A stretch of DNA of 64,000 bases, taken from Inia geoffrensis (taxonomy: Eukaryota > Chordata > Mammalia > Artiodactyla > Iniidae). Where the stretch lies: the NCBI GenBank assembly GCA_036417435.1, contig CM070899.1:102674368-102738367 (forward strand). The letters are read 5' to 3'. How positions within the stretch are numbered: the stretch's first letter is position 1; every line of letters begins with the position of its first letter. A program made the translations under genes and the position numbers. The notes beneath the pieces were generated by a model. It worked only from the letters and a program-made list of their open reading frames with translations, was not told where the DNA came from and did not search any database. Shown in pieces: positions 19,927 through 33,236 of this stretch.

Positions 19927-22900
19927 GAAAGCTAGACGAGTTGATCCCTGGCTGAAGTCCTCTCAAACCCTAAAATTTTAAGTGCTCAAGAGGGCAGGCC
20001 ACAAGGTGAAGCCAGCTATTGCTGTTGGTGGGATTGTAAATTGGTAACAGCCGGTATGAGGATCAGTAGGCACATTCCTTACCAAACTAAACACTGGAGG
20101 TACCACGAGACTCGGCAACCCCGCTGCAGGTCGTATAACCAGACACTAGCATCATTGGAAGGAAGCTCTTGCACCCCAGCAGTCGTTGTGGTACCCTTGA
20201 CCACAGCCAAGACATACAGACGAACGAACTGTCGAGCGAGGGGTGAAGGGAGAAAGATGTTCCGCTACCTACACACGCTCGACTACCACACAGCCATAGA
20301 ACAAAATGCACTCATAGTATTTGCAGCAGCATGGGTGGAGCACTAGATGATCTCACTAATTCTGGTCAATTAGAGGCAGCAAGACACATATACCCGGATA
20401 TCCCTTATGTGTGCAGTCTACATAGGGATACAAAGGAAGTTAGTAAAGAAAGGAAACACAGGTTCACAAAGGGAAGAAAGAAGCGAGGAGTTCCCAAAGG
20501 GGGAGATTGGAGACCGGGGAAGAGTGAATTAGGAGATTGGGATTAACACAAACACATTTAACGTATGAAAAAGTGCTCATCAAGGGCGACTCACCCAAAA
20601 GAACATGGGACTCTACCAAATATTCCTCGATAAGTAACAGGGCAAAGGATCCGAAACCCTACAGGTAGAGCTACGTTTATAATTGCGTCAAGTGGCTGTA
20701 GAACTCAAAGAGACGCAGCATTGTATATAAACTACGCTGAAAGAGAAAAGGACTGTTCAATGACAAGGCAAGTAAGGGGTTACGAAATGGCCACTTTCTT
20801 ACCTCAGGCCTCTGTGACGTCGGCTGGCGTCAGACCCCTGGAGCCTCAGGAGGCCTGTGTCCCACGGCTGGAGGATGCTGCTGCTGTTCTCCGCTGCGTG
20901 GTACCACAATCTGCCAATCCAACAGGGCCCTCCTACAGGTAAGCACAGCCTGGTGTACCCAAATGATGATGAAACAGCTGAGAGGGAAGGGCTGTGAAGA
21001 AAGCGGATCTCCACAGCTCCTGCTAGGCAAGTTCCCACCTCCAGCCCACTTCATTAGAGAGGCCCCACCTGCGAACCACGGCACCCTCCGAGTAGCCCAC
21101 TTGCAAGGCTTGCGATATGCCTGCGGTGGGGCAGTGCAGGTTAAGGGGCAGGAGGTGAGCATACACAAGCCCAGAGATGTGTGTTTAGCCACGTTCGACT
21201 CCCCATTTCCAATCCAACACCGGGACCCCCTCTAAGACTATCTTTCCCCACGTTACCAGAGACGACACGGAGCACTGCTGCCACCTCGTGGCACACTGCC
21301 GTAACAATCTTACCAACTGTGCTGAAGGGCATCTGTCATCCACAAGGCCTACAGCCTGCGGCTTTGAAGACACAACCCAGCCCTCAAGAAATATCCTGGG
21401 CTAGGGAAACTGAAACGAATTCAAATCACGCCCGACCCTGAGGCAGGAACCTTTCAAGAACTCAGTGGTACTCACCCGCGTTGTAGAAAACAGCACATTG
21501 AAGAGAAAAGATGCTTAGGATCTGTCATGATTAGAGAGTGCAAAGAAAGCTAGACGAGGTGTTCCCTGGCTGCAGTCCTCTCAAACGCTAAAAGCGTAAG
21601 TGCTCAAGAGGGCATGCCAAAAAGAGAAGCCAGCTATTGCTATTGGTGGGAATGTAAATTGCTAACAGCCGGTATGAGGAACACTAGGCATATTCCTTAC
21701 CAAACTAAACACTGGAGATACCACGAGATTCGGCAACCCCGCTGCAGGTCGTATAACCAGACACTAGCATCATTGGAAGAAAGCTCTTGCACCCCAGCGG
21801 TCCTTGCGGTTCCCATGACCGCAGCCAAGACAGAGAAATGAACGGAATGGGGAGCGAGGGGTGAATGGAGAAACATGTTCTGCTACCTACACACCCTCGA
21901 CTACCACTCAGCCACAGAACAAAATGAACCCATACTCTTTGCAGCAGCATGGGTGCAGCAGTACATGATCTCACTAATTCCGGTCAATTAGAGGCAGCAA
22001 GACACATATTCCAGGATATCCCACTTTTGTCTGCCGCCTAAATACGGATACTAAGGAAGCTAGTCCACATAGGAAACACAGGTTCACAAAGGGAAGAACG
22101 AAGCCTGGACTTCCCTGAGGGGGAAATTGGAGAACGGGGAAGGGTGAAGTAGGAGGTCGGGATTCACAGAAACACGCTTAACTTATCAAAAAGTGCTCAA
22201 GGGCGACCCATTCTCAATCACAGGGAACGCTACAAAACATTCCTCAATACGCGAAGAGTGCAAAGAATCCGAAACCCTAAGGGTTTAACTACATGTATAA
22301 TTGCATCAAGTGGCTGTAGAACTCAAACAGACGCAACATTGTATATGAACTAGGCTGAAAGGGAAAAGTACTGTACAATGACAAGGCAAGTAAGGGGTTA
22401 AGAAATGCCTACTCTGTTACCTCAGGTGTCTGTGATGTCGTTAGCACGGTAACGCCCCTGGAGCCTAAGCAGGCCTGGGTCCCACGGCAGACCTGGGTCC
22501 CACGGCAGACCTGGGTCCCACGGCCGGAGCATGCTGCTGCTGAGGCATCAAGGCAGGAGGACGTGCCACCTGACAAGCGGCACCCCGGACCGCTATTGCC
22601 CATTCTCCCCTGCCTGGTACCCCAATCTCCCGATCCAGCGTGGCCCTCCTACAGGTAAGCAAAGCCTGGTGTACCCAAATGAGGGTGGAGCAGCTGAGAG
22701 GGAAGAGCGGTGAAGTAACCGGATCTTCACAGCTCCTGCTAGGCAGGTTCTCACCTCCAGCCATCTTAATTAGAGTCGCCCCACCTGCGAACCATGGCAC
22801 CCTCCGAATGGCCCACTTGCAAGGCTTGTGATATGTCTGTGGTGGGGCAGTGCAGGTTAAGGGGCAGGAGGTGAGCATACACAAGCCCAGAGGTGTGTGT

Positions 22901-23259
22901 TTAGCCACGTTCGACTCCCGATTTCCAATCCAACACCGGGACCCCTCTAATACTTTCTTTCCCCAAGTTACCAGAGACGACACGGAGTAGTGCTGCCACC
23001 TTGTGGCACACTGCCGTAACAACCTTACCAACTATGCTGAAGGGCAACTGTCATTCACAAGGCCTAGAGCCTGCGGCTTTGAAAACACAACCCTGCCCTC
23101 AGGAAATATCCTGGGCTAGGCAATCTGAAATGAATCCACATCAGGCCCGACTCTCAGGCAGAAACCTTACAAGACCTCAGTGGTAGTCACCCGCGTTTTA
23201 GAAAACAGCACATTCAAATGAAAAGATGCTCAAGGTCTCTCATGATTAGAGAGTGAAAA
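19927..23259 (+). repeat. HOR unit 7 (3,333 bp; +18)
   Basis: Half A is 19927-21544 and half B 21545-23259, with three 18-mers (22470-22523). It is very similar to unit 6 (aactaCgctg near 20734, ggagAtacc near 21717). It differs in having gagaaaCatg (near 21874), which it shares with units 2, 3, 8 and 11. This is a mosaic pattern rather than a clean copy. Confidence 0.97.
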
Positions 23260-26200
23260 GAAAGCTAGACGAGTTGATCCCTGGCTGAAGTCCTCTCAAA
23301 CCCTAAAATTTTAAGTGCTCAAGAGGGCAGGCCACAAGGTGAAGCCAGCTATTGCTGTTGGTGGGATTGTAAATTGGTAACAGCCGGTATGAGGATCAGT
23401 AGGCACATTCCTTACCAAACTAAACACTGGAGGTACCACGAGACTCGGCAACCCCGCTGCAGGTCGTATAACCAGACACTAGCATCATTGGAAGGAAGCT
23501 CTTGCACCCCAGCAGTCGTTGTGGTACCCTTGACCACAGCCAAGACATACAGACGAACGAACTGTCGAGCGAGGGGTGAAGGGAGAAAGATGTTCCGCTA
23601 CCTACACACGCTCGACTACCACACAGCCATAGAACAAAATGCACTCATAGTATTTGCAGCAGCATGGGTGGAGCACTAGATGATCTCACTAATTCTGGTC
23701 AATTAGAGGCAGCAAGACACATATACCCGGATATCCCTTATGTGTGCAGTCTACATAGGGATACAAAGGAAGTTAGTAAAGAAAGGAAACACAGGTTCAC
23801 AAAGGGAAGAAAGAAGCGAGGAGTTCCCAAAGGGGGAGATTGGAGACCGGGGAAGAGTGAATTAGGAGATTGGGATTAACACAAACACATTTAACGTATG
23901 AAAAAGTGCTCATCAAGGGCGACTCACCCAAAAGAACATGGGACTCTACCAAATATTCCTCGATAAGTAACAGGGCAAAGGATCCGAAACCCTACAGGTA
24001 GAGCTACGTTTATAATTGCGTCAAGTGGCTGTAGAACTCAAAGAGACGCAGCATTGTATATAAACTATGCTGAAAGAGAAAAGGACTGTTCAATGACAAG
24101 GCAAGTAAGGGGTTACGAAATGGCCACTTTCTTACCTCAGGCCTCTGTGACGTCGGCTGGCGTCAGACCCCTGGAGCCTCAGGAGGCCTGTGTCCCACGG
24201 CTGGAGGATGCTGCTGCTGTTCTCCGCTGCGTGGTACCACAATCTGCCAATCCAACAGGGCCCTCCTACAGGTAAGCACAGCCTGGTGTACCCAAATGAT
24301 GATGAAACAGCTGAGAGGGAAGGGCTGTGAAGAAAGCGGATCTCCACAGCTCCTGCTAGGCAAGTTCCCACCTCCAGCCCACTTCATTAGAGAGGCCCCA
24401 CCTGCGAACCACGGCACCCTCCGAGTAGCCCACTTGCAAGGCTTGCGATATGCCTGCGGTGGGGCAGTGCAGGTTAAGGGGCAGGAGGTGAGCATACACA
24501 AGCCCAGAGATGTGTGTTTAGCCACGTTCGACTCCCCATTTCCAATCCAACACCGGGACCCCCTCTAAGACTATCTTTCCCCACGTTACCAGAGACGACA
24601 CGGAGCACTGCTGCCACCTCGTGGCACACTGCCGTAACAATCTTACCAACTGTGCTGAAGGGCATCTGTCATCCACAAGGCCTACAGCCTGCGGCTTTGA
24701 AGACACAACCCAGCCCTCAAGAAATATCCTGGGCTAGGGAAACTGAAACGAATTCAAATCACGCCCGACCCTGAGGCAGGAACCTTTCAAGAACTCAGTG
24801 GTACTCACCCGCGTTGTAGAAAACAGCACATTGAAGAGAAAAGATGCTTAGGATCTGTCATGATTAGAGAGTGCAAAGAAAGCTAGACGAGGTGTTCCCT
24901 GGCTGCAGTCCTCTCAAACGCTAAAAGCGTAAGTGCTCAAGAGGGCATGCCAAAAAGAGAAGCCAGCTATTGCTATTGGTGGGAATGTAAATTGCTAACA
25001 GCCGGTATGAGGAACACTAGGCATATTCCTTACCAAACTAAACACTGGAGGTACCACGAGATTCGGCAACCCCGCTGCAGGTCGTATAACCAGACACTAG
25101 CATCATTGGAAGAAAGCTCTTGCACCCCAGCGGTCCTTGCGGTTCCCATGACCGCAGCCAAGACAGAGAAATGAACGGAATGGGGAGCGAGGGGTGAATG
25201 GAGAAACATGTTCTGCTACCTACACACCCTCGACTACCACTCAGCCACAGAACAAAATGAACCCATACTCTTTGCAGCAGCATGGGTGCAGCAGTACATG
25301 ATCTCACTAATTCCGGTCAATTAGAGGCAGCAAGACACATATTCCAGGATATCCCACTTTTGTCTGCCGCCTAAATACGGATACTAAGGAAGCTAGTCCA
25401 CATAGGAAACACAGGTTCACAAAGGGAAGAACGAAGCCTGGACTTCCCTGAGGGGGAAATTGGAGAACGGGGAAGGGTGAAGTAGGAGGTCGGGATTCAC
25501 AGAAACACGCTTAACTTATCAAAAAGTGCTCAAGGGCGACCCATTCTCAATCACAGGGAACGCTACAAAACATTCCTCAATACGCGAAGAGTGCAAAGAA
25601 TCCGAAACCCTAAGGGTTTAACTACATGTATAATTGCATCAAGTGGCTGTAGAACTCAAACAGACGCAACATTGTATATGAACTAGGCTGAAAGGGAAAA
25701 GTACTGTACAATGACAAGGCAAGTAAGGGGTTAAGAAATGCCTACTCTGTTACCTCAGGTGTCTGTGATGTCGTTACCACGGTAACGCCCCTGGAGCCTA
25801 AGCAGGCCTGGGTCCCACGGCAGACCTGGGTCCCACGGCCGGAGCATGCTGCTGCTGAGGCATCAAGGCAGGAGGACGTGCCACCTGACAAGCGGCACCC
25901 CGGACCGCTATTGCCCATTCTCCCCTGCCTGGTACCCCAATCTCCCGATCCAGCGTGGCCCTCCTACAGGTAAGCAAAGCCTGGTGTACCCAAATGAGGG
26001 TGGAGCAGCTGAGAGGGAAGAGCGGTGAAGTAACCGGATCTTCACAGCTCCTGCTAGGCAGGTTCCCACCTCCAGCCATCTTCATTAGAGTCACCCCACC
26101 TGCGAACCATGGCACCCTCCGAATGGCCCACTTGCAAGGCTTGTGATATGTCTGTGGTGGGGCAGTGCAGGTTAAGGGGCAGGAGGTGAGCATACACAAG

Positions 26201-26574
26201 CCCAGAGGTGTGTGTTTAGCCACGTTCGACTCCCGATTTCCAATCCAACACCGGGACCCCTCTAATACTTTCTTTCCCCAAGTTACCAGAGACGACACGG
26301 AGTAGTGCTGCCACCTTGTGGCACACTGCCGTAACAACCTTACCAACTATGCTGAAGGGCAACTGTCATTCACAAGGCCTAGAGCCTGCGGCTTTGAAAA
26401 CACAACCCTGCCCTCAGGAAATATCCTGGGCTAGGCAATCTGAAATGAATCCACATCAGGCCCGACTCTCAGGCAGAAACCTTACAAGACCTCAGTGGTA
26501 GTCACCCGCGTTTTAGAAAACAGCACATTCAAATGAAAAGATGCTCAAGGTCTCTCATGATTAGAGAGTGAAAA
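23260..26574 (+). repeat. HOR unit 8 (3,315 bp)
   Basis: Half A is 23260-24877 and half B 24878-26574, with two 18-mers (25803-25838). B keeps both intact palindromes: AAACCCTAAGGGTTT near 25606 and GTTACCACGGTAAC at 25773-25786. B resembles that of unit 11, sharing gagaaaCatg, cccaTtctc and gagtCAcccc. The boundary with unit 9 also resembles that between units 11 and 12: the next A half in both places reads ctcaaAaggg. Confidence 0.97.
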
Positions 26575-29500
26575 GAAAGCTAGACGAGTTGATCCCTGGC
26601 TGAAGTCCTCTCAAACCCTAAAATTTTAAGTGCTCAAAAGGGCAGGCCACAAGGTGAAGCCAGCTATTGCTGTTGGTGGGATTGTAAATTGGTAACAGCC
26701 GGTATGAGGATCAGTAGGCACATTCCTTACCAAACTAAACACTGGAGGTACCACGAGACTCGGCAACCCCGCTGCAGGTCGTATAACCAGACACTAGCAT
26801 CATTGGAAGGAAGCTCTTGCACCTCAGCAGTCGTTGTGGTACCCTTGACCACAGCCAAGACATACAGACGAACGAACTGTCGAGCGAGGGGTGAAGGGAG
26901 AAAGATGTTCCGCTACCTACACACGCTCGACTACCACACAGCCATAGAACAAAATGCACTCATAGTATTTGCAGCAGCATGGGTGGAGCACTAGATGATC
27001 TCACTAATTCTGGTCAATTAGAGGCAGCAAGACACATATACCTGGATATCCCTTATGTGTGCAGTCTACATAGGGATACAAAGGAAGTTAGTAAAGAAAG
27101 GAAACACAGGTTCACAAAGGGAAGAAAGAAGCGAGGAGTTCCCAAAGGGGGAGATTGGAGACCGGGGAAGAGTGAATTAGGAGATTGGGATTAACACAAA
27201 CACATTTAACGTATGAAAAAGTGCTCATCAAGGGCGACTCACCCAAAAGAACATGGGACTCTACCAAATATTCCTCGATAAGTAACAGGGCAAAGGATCC
27301 GAAACCCTACAGGTAGAGCTACGTTTATAATTGCGTCAAGTGGCTGTAGAACTCAAAGAGACGCAGCATTGTATATAAACTACGCTGAAAGAGAAAAGGA
27401 CTGTTCAATGACAAGGCAAGTAAGGGGTTACGAAATGGCCACTTTCTTACCTCAGGCCTCTGTGACGTCGGCTGGCGTCAGACTCCTGGAGCCTCAGGAG
27501 GCCTGTGTCCCACGGCTGGAGGATGCTGCTGCTGTTCTCCGCTGCGTGGTACCACAATCTGCCAATCCAGCAGGGCCCTCCTACAGGTAAGCACAGCCTG
27601 GTGTACCCAAATGATGATGAAACAGCAGAGAGGGAAGGGCTGTGAAGAAAGCGGATCTCCACAGCTCCTGCTAGGCAAGTTCCCACCTCCAGCCCACTTC
27701 ATTAGAGAGGCCCCACATGCGAACCACGGCACCCTCCGAGTAGCCCACTTGCAAGGCTTGTGATATGCCTGCGGTGGGGCAGTGCAGGTTAAGGGGCAGG
27801 AGGTGAGCATACACAAGCCCAGAGATGTGTGTTTAGCCACGTTCGACTCCCCATTTCCAATCCAACACTGGGACCCCCTCTAAGACTATCTTTCCCCACG
27901 TTACCAGAGACGACACGGAGCACTGCTGCCACCTCGTGGCACACTGCCGTAACAATCTTACCAACTGTGCTGAAGGGCATCTGTCATCCACAAGGCCTAC
28001 AGCCTGCGGCTTTGAAGACACAACCCAGCCCTCAAGAAATATCCTGGGCTAGGGAAACTGAAACGAATTCAAATCACGCCCGACCCTGAGGCAGGAACCT
28101 TTCAAGAACTCAGTGGTACTCACCCGCGTTGTAGAAAACAGCACATTGAAGAGAAAAGATGCTTAGGATCTGTCATGATTAGAGTGCAAAGAAAGCTAGA
28201 CGAGGTGTTCCCTGGCTGCAGTCCTCTCAAACGCTAAAAGCGTAAGTGCTCAAGAGGGCATGCCAAAAAGAGAAGCCAGCTATTGCTATTGGTGGGAATG
28301 TAAATTGCTAACAGCCGGTATGAGGAACACTAGGCATATTCCTTACCAAACTAAACACTGGAGGTACCACGAGATTCGGCAACCCCGCTGCAGGTCGTAT
28401 AACCAGACACTAGCATCATTGGAAGAAAGCTCTTGCACCCCAGCGGTCCTTGCGGTTCCCATGACCGCAGCCAAGACAGAGAAATGAACGGAATGGGGAG
28501 CGAGGGGTGAATGGAGAAAGATGTTCTGCTACCTACACACCCTCGACTACCACTCAGCCACAGAACAAAATGAACCCATACTCTTTGCAGCAGCATGGGT
28601 GCAGCAGTACATGATCTCACTAATTCCGGTCAATTAGAGGCAGCAAGACACATATTCCAGGATATCCCACTTTTGTCTGCCGCCTAAATACGGATACTAA
28701 GGAAGCTAGTCCACATAGGAAACACAGGTTCACAAAGGGAAGAACGAAGCCTGGACTTCCCTGAGGGGGAAATTGGAGAACGGGGAAGGGTGAAGTAGGA
28801 GGTCGGGATTCACAGAAACACGCTTAACTTATCAAAAAGTGCTCAAGGGCGACCCACTCTCAATCACAGGGAACGCTACAAAACATTCCTCAATACGCGA
28901 AGAGTGCAAAGAATCCGAGACCCTAAGGGTATAGCTACATGTATAATTGCATCAAGTGGCTGTAGAACTCAAACAGACGCAACATTGTATATGAACTAGG
29001 CTGAAAGGGAAAAGTACTGTACAATGACAAGGCAAGTAAGGGGTTAAGAAATGCCTACTCTGTTACCTCAGGTGTCTGTGATGTCGTTAGCACGGTAACG
29101 CCCCTGGAGCCTAAGCAGGCCTGGGTCCCACGGCAGACCTGGGTCCCACGGCAGACCTGGGTCCCACGGCCGGAGCATGCTGCTGCTGAGGCATCAAGGC
29201 AGGAGGACGTGCCACCTGACAAGCGGCACCCCGGACCGCTATTGCCCATTCTCCCCTGCCTGGTACCCCAATCTCCCGATCCAGCGTGGCCCTCCTACAG
29301 GTAAGCAAAGCCTGGTGTACCCAAATGAGGGTGGAGCAGCTGAGAGGGAAGAGCGGTGAAGTAACCGGATCTTGACAGCTCCTGCTAGGCAGGTTCTCAC
29401 CTCCAGCCATCTTAATTAGAGTCGCCCCACCTGCGAACCATGGCACCCTCCGAATGGCCCACTTGCAAGGCTTGTGATATGTCTGTGGTGGGGCAGTGCA

Positions 29501-29905
29501 GGTTAAGGGGCAGGAGGTGAGCATACACAAGCCCAGAGGTGTGTGTTTAGCCACGTTCGACTCCCGATTTCCAATCCAACACCGGGACCCCTCTAATACT
29601 TTCTTTCCCCAAGTTACCAGAGACGACACGGAGTAGTGCTGCCACCTTGTGGCACACTGCCGTAACAACCTTACCAACTATGCTGAAGGGCAACTGTCAT
29701 TCACAAGGCCTAGAGCCTGCGGCTTTGAAAACACAACCCTGCCCTCAGGAAATATCCTGGGCTAGGCAATCTGAAATGAATCCACATCAGGCCCGACTCT
29801 CAGGCAGAAACCTTACAAGACCTCAGTGGTAGTCACCCGCGTTTTAGAAAACAGCACATTCAAATGAAAAGATGCTCAAGGTCTCTCATGATTAGAGAGT
29901 GAAAA
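26575..29905 (+). repeat. HOR unit 9 (3,331 bp; +18, -2)
   Basis: Half A is 26575-28190 (with -2) and half B 28191-29905, with three 18-mers (29116-29169). The start of A carries ctcaaAaggg and atataccTgg, as in unit 12. From aactaCgctg (near 27383) onward it matches unit 10: agacTcctgg near 27484, ccaGcaggg, aacagcAgag, ccacAtgcg near 27717, cttgTgat, and cttGacagc near 29374. A private change gives cacctcagcag near 26824. Confidence 0.97.
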
Positions 29906-32900
29906 GAAAGCTAGACGAGTTGATCCCTGGCTGAAGTCCTCTCAAACCCTAAAATTTTAAGTGCTCAAGAGGGCAGGCCACAAGGTGAAGCCAGCTATTG
30001 CTGTTGGTGGGATTGTAAATTGGTAACAGCCGGTATGAGGATCAGTAGGCACATTCCTTACCAAACTAAACACTGGAGGTACCACGAGACTCGGCAACCC
30101 CGCTGCAGGTCGTATAACCAGACACTAGCATCATTGGAAGGAAGCTCTTGCACCCCAGCAGTCGTTGTGGTACCCTTGACCACAGCCAAGACATACAGAC
30201 GAACGAACTGTCGAGCGAGGGGTGAAGGGAGAAAGATGTTCCGCTACCTACACACGCTCGACTACCACACAGCCATAGAACAAAATGCACTCATAGTATT
30301 TGCAGCATCATGGGTGGAGCACTAGATGATCTCACTAATTCTGGTCAATTAGAGGCAGCAAGACACATATACCCGGATATCCCTTATGTGTGCAGTCTAC
30401 ATAGGGATACAAAGGAAGTTAGTAAAGAAAGGAAACACAGGTTCACAAAGGGAAGAAAGAAGCGAGGAGTTCCCAAAGGGGGAGATTGGAGACCGGGGAA
30501 GAGTGAATTAGGAGATTGGGAGTAACACAAACACATTTAACGTATGAAAAAGTGCTCATCAAGGGCGACTCACCCAAAAGAACATGGGACTCTACCAAAT
30601 ATTCCTCGATAAGTAACAGGGCAAAGGATCCGAAACCCTACAGGTAGAGCTACGTTTATAATTGCGTCAAGTGGCTGTAGAACTCAAAGAGACGCAGCAT
30701 TGTATATAAACTACGCTGAAAGAGAAAAGGACTGTTCAATGACAAGGCAAGTAAGGGGTTACGAAATGGCCACTTTCTTACCTCAGGCCTCTGTGACGTC
30801 GGCTGGCGTCAGACTCCTGGAGCCTCAGGAGGCCTGTGTCCCACGGCTGGAGGATGCTGCTGCTGTTCTCCGCTGCGTGGTACCACAATCTGCCAATCCA
30901 GCAGGGCCCTCCTACAGGTAAGCACAGCCTGGTGTACCCAAATGATGATGAAACAGCAGAGAGGGAAGGGCTGTGAAGAAAGCGGATCTCCACAGCTCCT
31001 GCTAGGCAAGTTCCCACCTCCAGCCCACTTCATTAGAGAGGCCCCACATGCGAACCACGGCACCCTCCGAGTAGCCCACTTGCAAGGCTTGTGATATGCC
31101 TGCGGTGGGGCAGTGCAGGTTAAGGGGCAGGAGGTGAGCATACACAAGCCCAGAGATGTGTGTTTAGCCACGTTCGACTCCCCATTTCCAATCCAACACT
31201 GGGACCCCCTCTAAGACTATCTTTCCCCACGTTACCAGAGACGACACGGAGCACTGCTGCCACCTCGTGGCACACTGCCGTAACAATCTTACCAACTGTG
31301 CTGAAGGGCATCTGTCATCCACAAGGCCTACAGCCTGCGGCTTTGAAGACACAACCCAGCCCTCAAGAAATATCCTGGGCTAGGGAAACTGAAACGAATT
31401 CAAATCACGCCCGACCCTGAGGCAGGAACCTTTCAAGAACTCAGTGGTACTCACCCGCGTTGTAGAAAACAGCACATTGAAGAGAAAAGATGCTTAGGAT
31501 CTGTCATGATTAGAGTGCAAAGAAAGCTAGACGAGGTGTTCCCTGGCTGCAGTCCTCTCAAACGCTAAAAGCGTAAGTGCTCAAGAGGGCATGCCAAAAA
31601 GAGAAGCCAGCTATTGCTATTGGTGGGAATGTAAATTGCTAACAGCCGGTATGAGGAACACTAGGCATATTCCTTACCAAACTAAACACTGGAGGTACCA
31701 CGAGATTCGGCAACCCCGCTGCAGGTCGTATAACCAGACACTAGCATCATTGGAAGAAAGCTCTTGCACCCCAGCGGTCCTTGCGGTTCCCATGACCGCA
31801 GCCAAGACAGAGAAATGAACGGAATGGGGAGCGAGGGGTGAATGGAGAAAGATGTTCTGCTACCTACACACCCTCGACTACCACTCAGCCACAGAACAAA
31901 ATGAACCCATACTCTTTGCAGCAGCATGGGTGCAGCAGTACATGATCTCACTAATTCCGGTCAATTAGAGGCAGCAAGACACATATTCCAGGATATCCCA
32001 CTTTTGTCTGCCGCCTAAATACGGATACTAAGGAAGCTAGTCCACATAGGAAACACAGGTTCACAAAGGGAAGAACGAAGCCTGGACTTCCCTGAGGGGG
32101 AAATTGGAGAACGGGGAAGGGTGAAGTAGGAGGTCGGGATTCACAGAAACACGCTTAACTTATCAAAAAGTGCTCAAGGGCGACCCACTCTCAATCACAG
32201 GGAACGCTACAAAACATTCCTCAATACGCGAAGAGTGCAAAGAATCCGAGACCCTAAGGGTATAGCTACATGTATAATTGCATCAAGTGGCTGTAGAACT
32301 CAAACAGACGCAACATTGTATATGAACTAGGCTGAAAGGGAAAAGTACTGTACAATGACAAGGCAAGTAAGGGGTTAAGAAATGCCTACTCTGTTACCTC
32401 AGGTGTCTGTGATGTCGTTAGCACGGTAACGCCCCTGGAGCCTAAGCAGGCCTGGGTCCCACGGCAGACCTGGGTCCCACGGCAGACCTGGGTCCCACGG
32501 CCGGAGCATGCTGCTGCTGAGGCATCAAGGCAGGAGGACGTGCCACCTGACAAGCGGCACCCCGGACCGCTATTGCCCATTCTCCCCTGCCTGGTACCCC
32601 AATCTCCCGATCCAGCGTGGCCCTCCTACAGGTAAGCAAAGCCTGGTGTACCCAAATGAGGGTGGAGCAGCTGAGAGGGAAGAGCGGTGAAGTAACCGGA
32701 TCTTGACAGCTCCTGCTAGGCAGGTTCTCACCTCCAGCCATCTTAATTAGAGTCGCCCCACCTGCGAACCATGGCACCCTCCGAATGGCCCACTTGCAAG
32801 GCTTGTGATATGTCTGTGGTGGGGCAGTGCAGGTTAAGGGGCAGGAGGTGAGCATACACAAGCCCAGAGGTGTGTGTTTAGCCACGTTCGACTCCCGATT

Positions 32901-33236
32901 TCCAATCCAACACCGGGACCCCTCTAATACTTTCTTTCCCCAAGTTACCAGAGACGACACGGAGTAGTGCTGCCACCTTGTGGCACACTGCCGTAACAAC
33001 CTTACCAACTATGCTGAAGGGCAACTGTCATTCACAAGGCCTAGAGCCTGCGGCTTTGAAAACACAACCCTGCCCTCAGGAAATATCCTGGGCTAGGCAA
33101 TCTGAAATGAATCCACATCAGGCCCGACTCTCAGGCAGAAACCTTACAAGACCTCAGTGGTAGTCACCCGCGTTTTAGAAAACAGCACATTCAAATGAAA
33201 AGATGCTCAAGGTCTCTCATGATTAGAGAGTGAAAA
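29906..33236 (+). repeat. HOR unit 10 (3,331 bp; +18, -2)
   Basis: Half A is 29906-31521 (with -2) and half B 31522-33236, with three 18-mers (32447-32500). The first ~615 bp of A match unit 11 (gcagcaTcatgg near 30308, gggaGtaac at 30522). From 30714 on, the unit matches unit 9 (aactaCgctg, agacTcctgg, ccacAtgcg, cttGacagc). This is what a one-unit unequal crossover leaves behind, with the switch lying between 30522 and 30714. Confidence 0.97.
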
